A model generated the notes under the pieces. The model saw only the letters and a program-made list of their open reading frames with translations, was not told where the DNA came from and searched no databases. This document shows, one piece after another, positions 1 through 5,956 of a stretch of DNA of 5,956 nucleotides. The stretch comes from an uncultured Rhodospirillaceae bacterium (GTDB lineage: Bacteria; Pseudomonadota; Alphaproteobacteria; Rhodospirillales; UBA2165). A program made the translations under genes and the position numbers. Position 1 is the stretch's first letter, and each line of letters opens with the position of its first letter. Location: assembly GCA_913054205.1 (NCBI GenBank), contig CAJXJM010000173.1:1-5956 (forward strand), written 5' to 3'.

Positions 1-1991
1 CGATTTCCGCCTCCAATCTAGACGAATTTTATATGGTGCGGATTGCAGGGCTAAAAGGCCAGCTTGACGCTGAAATTGCAACGCCGAGCGAAGATGGTTT
101 AACGCCAGCTCAACAAATGGAAGCTATTCGCGAGCGCGTTGCTACTTTGATGAAAATCCAGCAACGCTGTTGGCGCAACCTCCGGTCGGAAATGGCGGTG
201 GCTGGCATCACAATGCTAACCGATGATACTCTTTCGAAAGATGATAAAAAATGGTTGGCTGAGTATTTTGAAGCTCAGATATTCCCGATCCTGACGCCCT
301 TGGCAATTGATTCTGCCCATCCGTTCCCGTTTATTCCGAATCTTGGGTTCTCAATGGTGCTCAAATTGCGCAGCAAAGAAGATAGTCAAATCATGCGGGC
401 TTTAATTCCGTTCCCGCAAATGTTGGATCGGTTTGTTAGGTTGCCGGGAAAAGAAAACAAAATCATTTTGGTGGAAAATATAATTAGCCTATTCCTCGAT
501 GATATTTTTCCGGATTTTGAAGTCGAGCAGGGTGCTTGGTTCCGCTTGATCCGTGATACCGAAGTTGAAATAGATGAAGAAGCCGAAGACCTTATGCGGA
601 CCTATCAATCTGCCCTAAAACAACGCATTCAAGGATCTGTCATCAGGTTGTCGGTCAATGCCGATATTCCAGATGATCTATGCCAAATGATTGTCGACGA
701 AGTCGGTGTCGATAAAGTCGATGTTGTGCGCCATGACGGACTTCTGGGTCTTTCGGATACCGGCGAACTGTATGAAGTTGAGCGCAACGATTTAAAATTT
801 GCTTCCTATGAGCCGCGTTTTCCAGAACGCGTACGAGAATTAAATGGAGATTGCTTCAAAGCCATTCGCGCGAAAGATTTTGTTGTTCATCATCCCTATG
901 AAAGTTTTGATGTCGTTGTTCAGTTTATTCGCCAAGCTGCGCGGGACCCGGATGTGGTCGCAGTCAAACAAACGCTTTATCGAACCAGCAATGATTCGCC
1001 GACGGTCGCTGCATTGATCGAAGCCGCCGAAGCGGGCAAGTCGGTTACGGCGATGGTGGAACTTAAAGCGCGCTTCGATGAAGAAGCCAACATAAAATGG
1101 GCGCGGGATTTGGAGCGCGCAGGTGCGAACGTGGTGTTTGGGTTTATCGACAAAAAGACTCATGCCAAGATAAGCCTGGTGGTCCGTCGAGAAGGCGATG
1201 GTCTTAGGTCTTACGCGCATTTTGGGACCGGTAACTACCATCCGCAAACGGCCAAAATTTACACCGATCTTTCCTTCTTCACATGTGACCCAGATTTGTG
1301 CCGGGATGCTGCCCAAGTATTTAATTTTATGACCGGTTATACCGAGCCAAAAGGCCTCAAAAAACTATCAGTGTCTCCGCTTACCCTGCGAGACCGTATA
1401 TTGGGGTTGATCGACAAAGAGGTTCAATTCGCCAAAGACGGTAAACCAGCAACGATCTGGGCGAAGATGAATTCTATTGTTGATCCGGTTATAATTGATG
1501 CGCTGTATCAAGCCTCGAACGCTGGTGTGCAGATTGACCTGATCGTGCGGGGCATTTGCTGCTTGCGCCCGGGAATTGCCGGCTTGTCAGAAAACATTCG
1601 CGTAAAAAGCATTATTGGACGCTTTCTGGAGCACTCACGGATCGTTGTTTTTGGAAATGGTGACGAGTTGCCATCGGCAAACGCCGCGGTCTTTATTTCC
1701 TCGGCCGATTGGATGCCGAGAAATCTTTTGTGGCGGGTTGAGGTCCTGGTACCGGTTGAAAATCCCACCGTCCACCAGCAAATTCTCGAGCAGATTATGA
1801 TTGCAAATCTTATGGATGTGACCCAAAGTTGGGAAATGTCCGCAGATGGCAGTTTCCACCGATTGACCAGCGATAAAGACAGTTTTAGCGCCCATACTTA
1901 TTTTATGACCAACCCAAGCCTATCAGGACGCGGCAGTGCATTGAAAGATCATAAACCGCAGATGCCAAGGCTCGTGTCGGATAGAACCTAG
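1..1991 (+). CDS. ppk1: Polyphosphate kinase 1, 5'-truncated by the window edge
   Basis: This enzyme reversibly transfers the ATP gamma-phosphate onto inorganic polyphosphate. The frame is open from base 3, and the first ten codons (ISASNLDEFY) match the conserved PPK1 N-terminal motif, so the ATG at 33 is internal. The Asn at bases 15-17 aligns with E. coli Asn45, which contacts ATP. Roughly 40 or more N-terminal residues lie outside the window. Counting from the Met at 33, the catalytic phospho-accepting His is His377 (THAKISLV, bases 1161-1163) and the second active-site His is His396 (HFGTGNYHP, bases 1218-1220). Their 19-residue spacing equals that of E. coli His435 and His454. Arg317 (TLYRTSND) and Arg347 (ELKARFDE) align with E. 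coli Arg375 and Arg405, which bind the metal and phosphate. All inspected catalytic positions are intact, and the C-terminus ends at a normal TAG. A ppx gene follows after 37 bp, which suggests co-transcription. The family assignment is very secure. Confidence 0.97.
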   Translation, partial: ISASNLDEFYMVRIAGLKGQLDAEIATPSEDGLTPAQQMEAIRERVATLMKIQQRCWRNLRSEMAVAGITMLTDDTLSKDDKKWLAEYFEAQIFPILTPLAIDSAHPFPFIPNLGFSMVLKLRSKEDSQIMRALIPFPQMLDRFVRLPGKENKIILVENIISLFLDDIFPDFEVEQGAWFRLIRDTEVEIDEEAEDLMRTYQSALKQRIQGSVIRLSVNADIPDDLCQMIVDEVGVDKVDVVRHDGLLGLSDTGELYEVERNDLKFASYEPRFPERVRELNGDCFKAIRAKDFVVHHPYESFDVVVQFIRQAARDPDVVAVKQTLYRTSNDSPTVAALIEAAEAGKSVTAMVELKARFDEEANIKWARDLERAGANVVFGFIDKKTHAKISLVVRREGDGLRSYAHFGTGNYHPQTAKIYTDLSFFTCDPDLCRDAAQVFNFMTGYTEPKGLKKLSVSPLTLRDRILGLIDKEVQFAKDGKPATIWAKMNSIVDPVIIDALYQASNAGVQIDLIVRGICCLRPGIAGLSENIRVKSIIGRFLEHSRIVVFGNGDELPSANAAVFISSADWMPRNLLWRVEVLVPVENPTVHQQILEQIMIANLMDVTQSWEMSADGSFHRLTSDKDSFSAHTYFMTNPSLSGRGSALKDHKPQMPRLVSDRT

Positions 1992-2028
1992 TTGAAATCA
2001 ATTTTAGAAAGCCTCCTTAGAAAATTCC

Positions 2029-3552
2029 ATGGCCGGTAATCTATTTTCCTCATCATCTATTTCGAGCACCCCTGAAATCGGTACGCCGACAAAAGATGGG
2101 CGTATCGGTATTGTTGACATTGGCTCGAACACGGTTCGTTTGGTTGTCTATGACGCACCCGCCCGGCTGCCGGTTCCAATATTCAATGAGCGGGTCTCCT
2201 GTGAATTGGGGAAAGGGCTTGGCCACAGCGGACGTCTCAATCCGGAAGGTGTCGAACTCGCTTACCGAACGCTCGGCAGATTTACCAGCTTGGCACGTGA
2301 GATGGGCGTCGAGAATTTTGTTATGCTTGCGACGGCGGCCGTGCGGGAAGCATCAGACGGCGCAGAATTCACAGCAGAAATAGAGCGTCGATTTGGATAT
2401 CCGGTTCAGGTCCTATCCGGATCAGAAGAAGCCCGGCTCGGCGCCATGGGTATCCTAGGTGGGTCTCCCAAGGCTGACGGATTGTCGGGCGATTTGGGTG
2501 GTGGTAGTCTTGATCTTGTATCCCTTGATATTGGGGAGTTTGGTCGCAGTGCGACTTTGCCGCTGGGCCATTTGCGGGTAGCCGAAGATTCTGATCAAGA
2601 TACAAAATTAGCCAAAACCTTAATCGCAGAACAGTTTGATAATTGTTCTTGGTTGGGCAGCACGCCTGGTCGGACATTATTTGCCGTTGGTGGTGCGTGG
2701 CGGGCGATCGCGCGTATTTATATTGAGCAAACCAAATATCCACTCCATGTTTTGGATAACTTTACCGTTGAAACTTCGGACGCTCTCAGCCTTACAGAGT
2801 TGATCGGCGGTTTGAGTCCAAAATCACTCGAGCAAATGGCAGGCGTCGCACGTCGGCGCGCCGATACACTGCCGTTCGCAGCTCTGGTCCTCAATCGTTT
2901 GTTAGAAATAACCCAACCCAAGCAGTTGGTTTTTTCTGGTTATGGGTTGAGAGAAGGGCAGTTCTTCGAAATGCTACCGCCAGAAATGAAAAAGGAAGAC
3001 CCGCTGATCAGTGCCTGCGAGGGGTTTGCTGTTAGGAGTGGGCGTTTTTCGGTCCACGGTGAGGAAATAGCATCCTGGATGGCGCCGCTTTTTAAAGATG
3101 AGACTGAACGCTACCATCGCCTCTGTCATGCGGCGGCACTACTGAGTGATATTGGCTGGACCGAGCATCCTGATTACCGTGCGCTTCATGCATTCCTTCG
3201 TGTTTTGCGCCTGCCGATATCAGGGGTAACTCACCGCCAGCGCGTCATGCTCGCGCTCGCTGTTTATGTTCGCTACAACGGCAAACGCAAGCAGTATGAA
3301 GTTCAACAAGTGCGCGACATTATTAGTGAGAAGGATCAACACCGCGCCAGTGTGATGGGTGTTGCCCTGCGCCTCGCTCATATGTTGTCTGGCGGTGTCC
3401 CTGGAATTTTACCGCGCACGACTTTGCACATATCAAAAGCAAAATTGAAGTTAAAAGTAGACAAAGCGAGCCGTGTTCTTATTGGCGATGCGGTTGAAAA
3501 GCTATTTTATGATTTGGCAGATATGCTGGAAATTGAGGGCAGCATAAAATAG
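2029..3552 (+). CDS. ppx: Exopolyphosphatase, Ppx/GppA family
   Basis: This protein probably removes terminal phosphates from polyphosphate in the cytoplasm, opposing the upstream kinase; pppGpp hydrolysis is an alternative or extra activity in this family. It has 507 residues, similar to E. coli PPX. The actin-like ATPase fold is visible: phosphate-1 loop VDIGSNTVRLVVYD (29-42), ATAAVREA (101-108), SGSEEARLG (130-138) with the Glu pair expected to hold the catalytic base, phosphate-2 loop DLGGGSLDLV (155-164), and SGYGLREG (303-310). The C-terminal half carries an HD-like helical segment, HRLCHAAALLSDIGW (363-377), in which the usual His of the HD pair is Ser373. The first 24 residues are a Ser/Thr-rich tail before the fold begins. 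The ATG at 2029 is the only in-frame ATG available: an in-frame TAG sits at 2005-2007 and no start codon lies between. No clear Shine-Dalgarno precedes it, so translation may be coupled to ppk1. PPX versus GppA specificity is inferred from the neighbour. Confidence 0.94.
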   Translation: MAGNLFSSSSISSTPEIGTPTKDGRIGIVDIGSNTVRLVVYDAPARLPVPIFNERVSCELGKGLGHSGRLNPEGVELAYRTLGRFTSLAREMGVENFVMLATAAVREASDGAEFTAEIERRFGYPVQVLSGSEEARLGAMGILGGSPKADGLSGDLGGGSLDLVSLDIGEFGRSATLPLGHLRVAEDSDQDTKLAKTLIAEQFDNCSWLGSTPGRTLFAVGGAWRAIARIYIEQTKYPLHVLDNFTVETSDALSLTELIGGLSPKSLEQMAGVARRRADTLPFAALVLNRLLEITQPKQLVFSGYGLREGQFFEMLPPEMKKEDPLISACEGFAVRSGRFSVHGEEIASWMAPLFKDETERYHRLCHAAALLSDIGWTEHPDYRALHAFLRVLRLPISGVTHRQRVMLALAVYVRYNGKRKQYEVQQVRDIISEKDQHRASVMGVALRLAHMLSGGVPGILPRTTLHISKAKLKLKVDKASRVLIGDAVEKLFYDLADMLEIEGSIK

Positions 3553-3562
3553 GCGGATTATA

Positions 3563-3588
3563 TTTCCCCTGTCCCTTAATCGGGGGAG
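3563..3588. terminator. Weak hairpin between the convergent ppx and rnd genes
   Basis: TCCCC (3565-3569) can pair with GGGGA (3583-3587) around a 13-nt loop, in the 42-bp gap between the stop codons of ppx and rnd. The position suits a bidirectional terminator. The stem is only 5 bp (6 with a G-U pair), the loop is long, and neither strand has a clear U-run after it. This is therefore a candidate from position and symmetry only, and no better terminator is visible in the gap. Confidence 0.25.
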
Positions 3589-3594
3589 TTGAAA

Positions 3595-4755
3595 CTATTC
3601 GTCTTCGAATTCGACCAGTTCCAGTGTTTGTCCGTTTATAACTAAGGCTAGTTTGCCATCTCTCAGATTGAGAGCGTCCTGGCCAAACCATTGGCGCCGC
3701 CATCCTGAGAGCGCCGGCACATCCGCCTTCTCACCATAGGCAGCGATTTTTTCGATGTGGTCATTATGCGCGATCAGTTTTTGCGCGACCTCTTGCTGCT
3801 CACATTTCGTTTTAAAAAAAACTTTTAGCAAATCCGTAACGGGGCCAATTCCGCGTGGAAGATTAGGGCGACGAGGAACTTCCGGGCATTCATCGTCGGG
3901 CAACTCCAAGCCGGATTTTACGGCTTTCAAGATTTTTTCACCGGCACTGCCTTCGGCCATATTCTTTCCAAGACCACGTGTGCGGGAAAGTTCGCTTACT
4001 GATTTTGGCGTGTGATAGGCAATTTCCACCAGGGCCTCGTCTCGCAATACACGGTTGCGCGGTACGTCACGTTTCTGTGCTTCTGTTTCGCGCCATGCCG
4101 TGACTTCTCGTAATACAGCTAAGAAGCGCGGTTTCGGTGCGCGCGCTTTAACCCGGCGCCAAGCTTCTCTCGGCGGGAATTTATAAATTTTTTCGTCTAT
4201 GAGTTTGGCCAGTTCTTCTTCCTGCCATTCATGGCGGTTGCTGGCGGCAAGTTTAGCTTCTAAGGCCTCATAGATGGGACGCAAATGAATGACATCGTCG
4301 AGCGCATACTTAACTTGCTTGTCTGTCAAAGGGCGCTGAGACCAATCAGTAAAACGAGAAGATTTATCAACTTGTGCGCCGACCAATTTATTGACAAGCG
4401 TTTCGTAGCCGACAGATTCGCCAAATCCGCAGACCATCGCGGCAACTTGAGTGTCAAAAAGCGGAGCGGGTAAACTGCCCATCAGTTTGTAGAAGATTTC
4501 GAGGTCTTGGCGTGCCGCATGAAAAACTTTGAGGACGCTTTTATCCGCCATTAAATCGAGCATGGGCGTGAGGTCCAGACCTTCTGCCAAGGCATCGACG
4601 GCCAAGGCCTCATCGTCACTGGCCAATTGCACCAAACACAATTGCGGCCAATAGGTTTTCTCACGCATGAACTCCGTATCGACTGTGACGTAGGTCGATT
4701 TTGAAAGGCGATCACAGAATTCTGCTAGGGATTTGGTATCGGTAATAATGGACAT
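3595..4755 (-). CDS. rnd: Ribonuclease D (DEDDy exonuclease with HRDC domain)
   Basis: This is a 3'-5' exoribonuclease that trims the 3' ends of tRNA precursors and other stable RNAs, using two metal ions. Counted from the upstream Met at 4773, the exonuclease domain spans about residues 8-170. Exo I is VDTEFMRE with Asp32 and Glu34, Exo II is FHAARQDLEIF with Asp90, and Exo III is YALDD with Tyr156 and Asp160, completing the DEDDy set. An HRDC-type helical domain follows at about 215-290 (LREVTAWRETEAQKRDVPRNRVL). The C-terminal segment includes a second helical region ending in an acidic tail (VEFEDE). Length from the chosen start is 386 residues, close to E. coli RNase D (375). The start at 4755 is preferred because it gives MSIITDT, the usual N-terminus in alphaproteobacterial homologues. 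The in-frame ATG at 4773 would add six residues (MCKTAT). Neither start has a good Shine-Dalgarno. The gene converges on ppx and diverges from the TRAP gene, so it has its own promoter. I cannot pick that promoter out with confidence. Confidence 0.95.
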   Translation of the reverse strand: MSIITDTKSLAEFCDRLSKSTYVTVDTEFMREKTYWPQLCLVQLASDDEALAVDALAEGLDLTPMLDLMADKSVLKVFHAARQDLEIFYKLMGSLPAPLFDTQVAAMVCGFGESVGYETLVNKLVGAQVDKSSRFTDWSQRPLTDKQVKYALDDVIHLRPIYEALEAKLAASNRHEWQEEELAKLIDEKIYKFPPREAWRRVKARAPKPRFLAVLREVTAWRETEAQKRDVPRNRVLRDEALVEIAYHTPKSVSELSRTRGLGKNMAEGSAGEKILKAVKSGLELPDDECPEVPRRPNLPRGIGPVTDLLKVFFKTKCEQQEVAQKLIAHNDHIEKIAAYGEKADVPALSGWRRQWFGQDALNLRDGKLALVINGQTLELVEFEDE

Positions 4756-4773
4756 GGTCGCTGTCTTACACAT

Positions 4774-4990
4774 TTTTTTCAGGAAGCTAAAGCATTGTGA
4801 TTAACAACACCTCTCAAATCTTTTTTTATGTCGTTGTATCTCGGTCATGTCTATTTTTTCGGAAATCGTTACATTCCTGCCGGATTTAATCATGGGGCCT
4901 GCCCTCCAAGGATGATTGGCCATTATAGCGCGGTCTTTATGCGCCTTATTTTTGGCAGATTTCTGTTCAAAATAGGTATTAGGTGAGTGT
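4774..4990. other. Non-coding interval upstream of rnd; no gene found
   Basis: This AT-rich stretch between two divergent genes must hold the rnd promoter on the minus strand, but I see no convincing -35/-10 pair there. It has a T7 run at 4821-4827 and another next to the longer rnd start (4773-4779). One CGTTACA lies at 4867-4873, and the same 7-mer recurs twice near the TRAP gene. A 52-codon plus-strand reading frame (4828-4986) exists, but it has no ribosome binding site and no recognisable protein character. Confidence 0.5.
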
Positions 4991-4994
4991 CCGG

Positions 4995-5024
4995 TTGAAT
5001 TGTCGAAACTATTAACGTTACACT
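4995..5024 (+). promoter_or_regulatory. Candidate sigma-70-type promoter for the TRAP receptor gene
   Basis: TTGAAT (4995-5000) and TACACT (5019-5024) are separated by 18 bp, and each matches four of six positions of the TTGACA/TATAAT consensus. The -10 element falls inside the TTACAC-TAG-GTGTAA palindrome, which would be a natural repressor arrangement. Transcription would begin near 5031 and leave a leader of about 120 nt. The match is modest in AT-rich DNA, so this is only a candidate. Confidence 0.3.
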
Positions 5025-5040
5025 AGGTGTAATGTTTCGA
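5003..5040. promoter_or_regulatory. Nested dyad symmetry, probable operator
   Basis: An inner palindrome, TTACAC (5018-5023) - TAG - GTGTAA (5027-5032), has perfect 6-bp arms. Outer arms TCGAAAC (5003-5009) and GTTTCGA (5034-5040) are also perfect inverted repeats, but sit asymmetrically, 8 bp to the left and 1 bp to the right of the inner element. The inner element has the size and symmetry of a binding site for a dimeric regulator such as a GntR- or TetR-type protein. I do not recognise the regulator. It overlaps the candidate -10 box, which favours repression. Confidence 0.5.
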
Positions 5041-5077
5041 TATTCAATATTGAATTCAGATTTTTATTCCGTTACAC
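5016..5077 (+). repeat. Direct repeat CGTTACAC, two copies 54 bp apart
   Basis: CGTTACAC occurs at 5016-5023 and 5070-5077. The first copy includes the left arm of the inner palindrome. A seven-base version, CGTTACA, lies at 4867-4873. The offset of 54 bp is close to five helical turns, so the two copies would be roughly in phase on the DNA, consistent with half-sites for one regulator. This functional reading is an inference. Confidence 0.4.
5042..5055. promoter_or_regulatory. 14-bp perfect palindrome ATTCAATATTGAAT
   Basis: The sequence is identical to its own reverse complement over 14 bp, with no spacer and no extension at either side. It lies 1 bp after the outer arm of the neighbouring dyad and about 95 bp before the TRAP gene start. 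It could be a second operator, or a chance palindrome in AT-rich DNA. No specific factor is recognised. Confidence 0.4.
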
Positions 5078-5102
5078 CAATGAGGTACGGGGTATTTCAA
5101 AT

Positions 5103-5135
5103 AGCTAACAACCAGTATTTGTTGGCTGATCAACA
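5103..5135 (+). promoter_or_regulatory. Leader hairpins next to the TRAP receptor ribosome binding site
   Basis: AGCTAACAA (5103-5111) pairs with TTGTTGGCT (5119-5127) to give a 9-bp stem with one G-U pair and a 7-nt loop. A competing stem pairs TGTTG (5120-5124) with CAACA (5131-5135) around a 6-nt loop. The two share bases 5120-5124 and are mutually exclusive. The second reaches the first base of the Shine-Dalgarno. The first could equally be an mRNA-stabilising 5' hairpin, which would suit a highly expressed binding protein. No known riboswitch class is recognised. Confidence 0.35.
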
Positions 5136-5140
5136 GGGAG
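5135..5140 (+). promoter_or_regulatory. Strong Shine-Dalgarno, AGGGAG
   Basis: AGGGAG lies 9 nt before the ATG at 5150 and is the clearest ribosome binding site in the window. It fixes the start of the TRAP receptor gene, which is also where the signal peptide begins. Confidence 0.8.
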
Positions 5141-5149
5141 AACTATAAA

Positions 5150-5956
5150 ATGACTACTCGAATTTTAAATGTTGCCTTAGCTGCCGCTGTTGGCGGAGCA
5201 GCCGTTTTTGGAGGTGCTCTTTCCATCGCACCTGCCAAAGCTGAAACTGAATTACTATTCAATCGCTTTTTGCCTGCAAAACATCCATTCAATGTCGGTA
5301 TGTTTATTCCTTGGGCCAAAGACGTCGCGCGCGTCACTAATGGAAGCGTCAAAGTAAAATTCACTGAAAAATCTTTGGCGCCACCACCGAAGCAGTGGAA
5401 CATGGTTTCCAAAGGCATAGCTGATGTTGCAATGCTGGCCAATAACTTCGAATCTGGTCGTTTAAAGTTGCCAAATATCGCCCAGGTGCCGTTTGGTGCA
5501 TCTTCGGCAGAAAAACGTGGTCTGGCGATGTGGCGGACTCACGTTAAATACCTAGCCAAAGCCAACGAATACAAAGGCATGAAAGTTTTGGGTCAGTGGT
5601 CGATTTCTGCCGCGAGTTTCTTGGCAGACAAACCGATCTTAAAGATGGGTGATCTCAAGAACTATAAGATGTGGGCGATTAACGGCCTTCCTAACAAAAT
5701 GATGAAAAATATGGGTGCTGTTGTTGTTTCTGTTCCGGGCGTTCAAATGTTTAACGTTGTCTCAAAAGGTATCGTTAAAGGCTCAGTCACCTCTCATTAT
5801 ACGCTGATGGTGTTTAAGTTGATGCCGTATATCAAGCATGTCACCACCATTCCAGGTGGTTTCCAATCGAACAACTTTTCATTGCTCTTTAGTGAGAAAA
5901 AATGGAATGGCTTGTCAGCTTCTGAAAAGAAAGCGATTACCGGTATTTCCGGCGAC
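5150..5956 (+). CDS. TRAP transporter solute-binding protein (DctP family), 3'-truncated
   Basis: This is the periplasmic substrate-capturing subunit of a tripartite ATP-independent periplasmic transporter, which would deliver an organic solute to a DctQ/DctM-type membrane pair driven by a sodium gradient. The 269 residues present begin with a Sec signal peptide: a short basic start (Arg4), a hydrophobic Ala/Gly/Val core, and a cleavage site after Ala31 (AKA|E). The mature part reads as DctP family: a solute-binding start LLFNRFLPAKHP (35-46), WNMVSKGIADVAML (83-96), DLKNYKMWAINGLPNKMMKNMGAV beginning at 168, VSKGIVKGSVTS (204-215), and WNGLSASEKKAI (252-263). About 60-80 C-terminal residues are probably missing. 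Classical members have Arg in the DLKGLKIR motif to bind the substrate carboxylate; here that position is Trp175, so the substrate may not be a classical C4-dicarboxylate. The gene has its own strong Shine-Dalgarno and a long upstream region rich in dyads, so it probably leads a regulated operon with the membrane subunits beyond the edge. The substrate is unknown. Confidence 0.88.
   Translation, partial: MTTRILNVALAAAVGGAAVFGGALSIAPAKAETELLFNRFLPAKHPFNVGMFIPWAKDVARVTNGSVKVKFTEKSLAPPPKQWNMVSKGIADVAMLANNFESGRLKLPNIAQVPFGASSAEKRGLAMWRTHVKYLAKANEYKGMKVLGQWSISAASFLADKPILKMGDLKNYKMWAINGLPNKMMKNMGAVVVSVPGVQMFNVVSKGIVKGSVTSHYTLMVFKLMPYIKHVTTIPGGFQSNNFSLLFSEKKWNGLSASEKKAITGISGD

Noticed and set aside
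33..35. ATG at 33 as the real start of ppk1
   Set aside because: The ten in-frame codons before it encode the conserved ISASNLDEFY motif including the ATP-binding Asn, so the gene begins outside the window.
840..1316. A 158-codon minus-strand frame inside ppk1
   Set aside because: It lies wholly opposite the catalytic core of ppk1, which is conserved and intact. Its translation has no family character, so it is an antisense shadow.
2011..2020. GCCTCCTTAG resembling the 3' end of 16S rRNA between ppk1 and ppx
   Set aside because: It is only ten bases, with no further rRNA similarity around it. I treat it as chance, noting only that it means ppx lacks a normal ribosome binding site.
3814..3821. 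A run of eight A (T8 on the rnd coding strand) as a possible programmed frameshift or sequencing error
   Set aside because: The rnd frame reads smoothly through it and both the HRDC-containing part and the C-terminus are in one frame. There is no sign of a split or an overlapping alternative frame.
4953..4970. TGGCA followed by TG-containing sequence as a sigma-54 promoter, as is common for dct genes
   Set aside because: The required GC at the -12 position is absent at the right spacing from the GG; only the -24-like half is present.
4828..4986. A 52-codon plus-strand reading frame (starts MSLYLGHVYF) in the rnd-TRAP interval
   Set aside because: It is preceded by a T-run with no Shine-Dalgarno, shows no recognisable motif or membrane pattern, and ends just before the candidate promoter. 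It is most likely a chance frame.
5143..5442. A 99-codon minus-strand frame opposite the start of the TRAP receptor
   Set aside because: The plus strand has a strong Shine-Dalgarno, a signal peptide and family motifs. The minus frame runs opposite these and is a shadow.

Overview
The window looks like ordinary chromosomal DNA from an alphaproteobacterium of moderate GC content, possibly a marine Rhodospirillales-type lineage. This placement rests on the style of the Ppk1, Ppx and RNase D proteins and on the ppk-ppx-rnd neighbourhood, which is familiar from that class. It is an inference, not a computed assignment. I see no phage, IS, CRISPR, tRNA or rRNA signal.

Layout: (1) 1-1991 (+) is polyphosphate kinase ppk1, cut at its 5' end by the window edge. 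(2) 2029-3552 (+) is a Ppx/GppA-family exopolyphosphatase, 37 bp downstream and probably in the same transcript. (3) 3595-4755 (-) is ribonuclease D, convergent with ppx across a 42-bp gap that holds one weak hairpin. (4) 4756-5149 is a non-coding interval between the divergent rnd and the last gene. Its right half is dense in dyad symmetries and carries a candidate promoter and leader hairpins. (5) 5150 to the right edge (+) is the periplasmic solute-binding subunit of a TRAP transporter, cut at its 3' end.

The first two genes pair synthesis of polyphosphate from ATP with its hydrolysis to orthophosphate, so this looks like a polyphosphate turnover unit. RNase D is a 3'-5' exoribonuclease for stable-RNA processing and has no obvious biochemical link to polyphosphate. 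The TRAP receptor belongs to a separate unit, and its membrane subunits would be expected just beyond the right edge.

The coding content is housekeeping and transport. The least explained parts are the nested palindromes and repeated CGTTACAC motif upstream of the TRAP gene, the overlapping leader hairpins beside its ribosome binding site, and the Trp in that receptor where classical DctP proteins have the carboxylate-binding Arg. I do not find evidence for a new multigene system here.
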